Below, piece by piece: positions 5,116-5,833 of a DNA stretch of 5,833 bases. The position numbers and the translations under genes were made by a program. Every line of letters starts with the position of its first letter. Position 1 is the first letter of the stretch. The DNA is from Clostridia bacterium (GTDB lineage Bacteria; Bacillota; Clostridia; TANB77; CAG-508). A model generated the notes under the pieces. It saw nothing but the letters and a program-made list of their open reading frames with translations. It was not told the origin of the DNA and did not search any database. Location of the stretch: contig CAAECB010000052.1 in the NCBI GenBank assembly GCA_900754285.1, positions 1-5,833 of the forward strand, read 5' to 3'.

Positions 5116-5832
5116 TTATTTTAATTTTTCTGCTAATTCAATTGCTTCATTTGATAAATTAAAATTTTGTCCATTATTTTTTATGAACATATGTAAATTT
5201 TCTAATGTTCTCGCTTGATTTATTGTTTTTTCCATTGGTACTAAATTTTTTAATTCTTTTTTAATTTTTTGATATTCTTTTTCCATTCCTTCAAAATTTC
5301 TATTTTCATAATAATTTTTCCAATTATTTATATATTTATTTGTATATTCTGCAGATTTTATTTGATCTGTAAATGTTTTTTCTATATTACTTTCTACATT
5401 ATTTAATATAATATTTTTTCCTTCTTTTATTGTTCTAGCTACATTATAATCTATAAGACCTTTACTTTGTACTTTATTTACAACAGTATCTAACAATATA
5501 GATATTCCATCAATTATTCCTCCTGTTTTTACTGCTGTTTGCATTTGATTTACATTTTCAAAATTTCCTGTTACAATTCCTATTGCGCTTTTCCCTATAT
5601 CTATAGCATCATCAATAGTTTTACTTATTCCTTCTTTTAGTCCGTTTTTTATTAAATTATTTTTTATATTAATAACTTGTTCATCTATAAAATCTGGCAA
5701 TAATGCTCTTATTCCAATATCTATTGCAGTATTGATTGTTTTTCCTAATGTACTTTCTAAAAAATTTTTTTGGCTTTTTTCATTTACTATTTCATTTTTA
5801 ATTTCTATTTTATTATTTTTTTCTATTTCCAT
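5116..5832 (-). CDS. Unrecognised helical protein with an internal 40-residue repeat
   Basis: I do not recognise this 238-residue protein. It is predicted to be mostly helical and cytoplasmic: there is no signal peptide and no hydrophobic stretch long enough for a membrane segment, only short apolar runs such as AIGIVTG. The first 25 residues are highly charged. KTINTAIDIG (31-40) recurs as KTIDDAIDIG (71-80), and EGIS (67-70) recurs as DGIS (108-111), so residues 31-70 and 71-111 look like two copies of one unit. The C-terminal half, from about 150, is rich in Lys, Glu, Asn and Tyr and may form long amphipathic helices. There are no cysteines and no known catalytic motif. The ATG at 5832 is one base from the window edge, so its ribosome binding site is unseen and the true start could lie further upstream. 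It is co-directional with gyrA, 185 bases away, and gyrA has its own promoter, so a functional link is not implied. Codon use (A-ending) matches gyrA. Confidence 0.7.
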   Translation of the reverse strand: MEIEKNNKIEIKNEIVNEKSQKNFLESTLGKTINTAIDIGIRALLPDFIDEQVINIKNNLIKNGLKEGISKTIDDAIDIGKSAIGIVTGNFENVNQMQTAVKTGGIIDGISILLDTVVNKVQSKGLIDYNVARTIKEGKNIILNNVESNIEKTFTDQIKSAEYTNKYINNWKNYYENRNFEGMEKEYQKIKKELKNLVPMEKTINQARTLENLHMFIKNNGQNFNLSNEAIELAEKLK

Positions 5833-5833
5833 A

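Overview
The window looks like ordinary chromosome from a very AT-rich, low-GC Gram-positive bacterium, most likely an uncultured member of the Clostridia. The signs are a DnaD/DnaB-type replication protein next to a DnaI-type helicase loader (both Bacillota-specific), a Clostridia-like GyrA, purine-rich ribosome binding sites and exclusive use of TAA stops. Tryptophan is written TGG and TGA is never read through, so this is the standard bacterial code and not the Mycoplasma code.

Layout: about 290 bases of AT-rich sequence with no gene, ending in a sigma-A-like promoter flanked by a 13-bp inverted repeat. Then two genes on the + strand: a 330-residue DnaD/DnaB-domain replication initiation protein (291-1283) and a helicase loader of the DnaI/DnaC family (1311-2334). 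The loader reading frame is broken by one extra base exactly in its Walker A motif. A 140-base convergent intergenic region (2335-2476) holds a long 34-bp-arm inverted repeat and a second hairpin that probably acts as a bidirectional terminator. On the - strand lies a complete gyrA (4930-2477) with its own well-formed promoter (TTGCAA, 17 bp, TATAAT) and a leader hairpin. Upstream of it on the same strand is an unrecognised 238-residue helical protein (5832-5116) that contains an internal 40-residue repeat and abuts the window edge.

How the genes fit together: the first two products should act at oriC and at restart, with the DnaD/DnaB-type protein remodelling DNA and recruiting the loader, which places the replicative helicase. 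The loader zinc motif, Walker B, sensor 1, arginine finger and sensor 2 are all intact around the frameshift, so the gene is either wrongly sequenced, freshly mutated or frameshifted during translation. GyrA supplies the cleavage-religation subunit of DNA gyrase; gyrB is not in the window.

I see no mobile element gene, CRISPR array, tRNA or rRNA and no obviously new multi-gene system. The points most worth a second look are the frameshift in the loader P-loop, the inverted repeat that brackets the dnaD-like promoter and covers its ribosome binding site, the 34-bp inverted repeat between the convergent genes, and the repeat-containing unknown protein upstream of gyrA.
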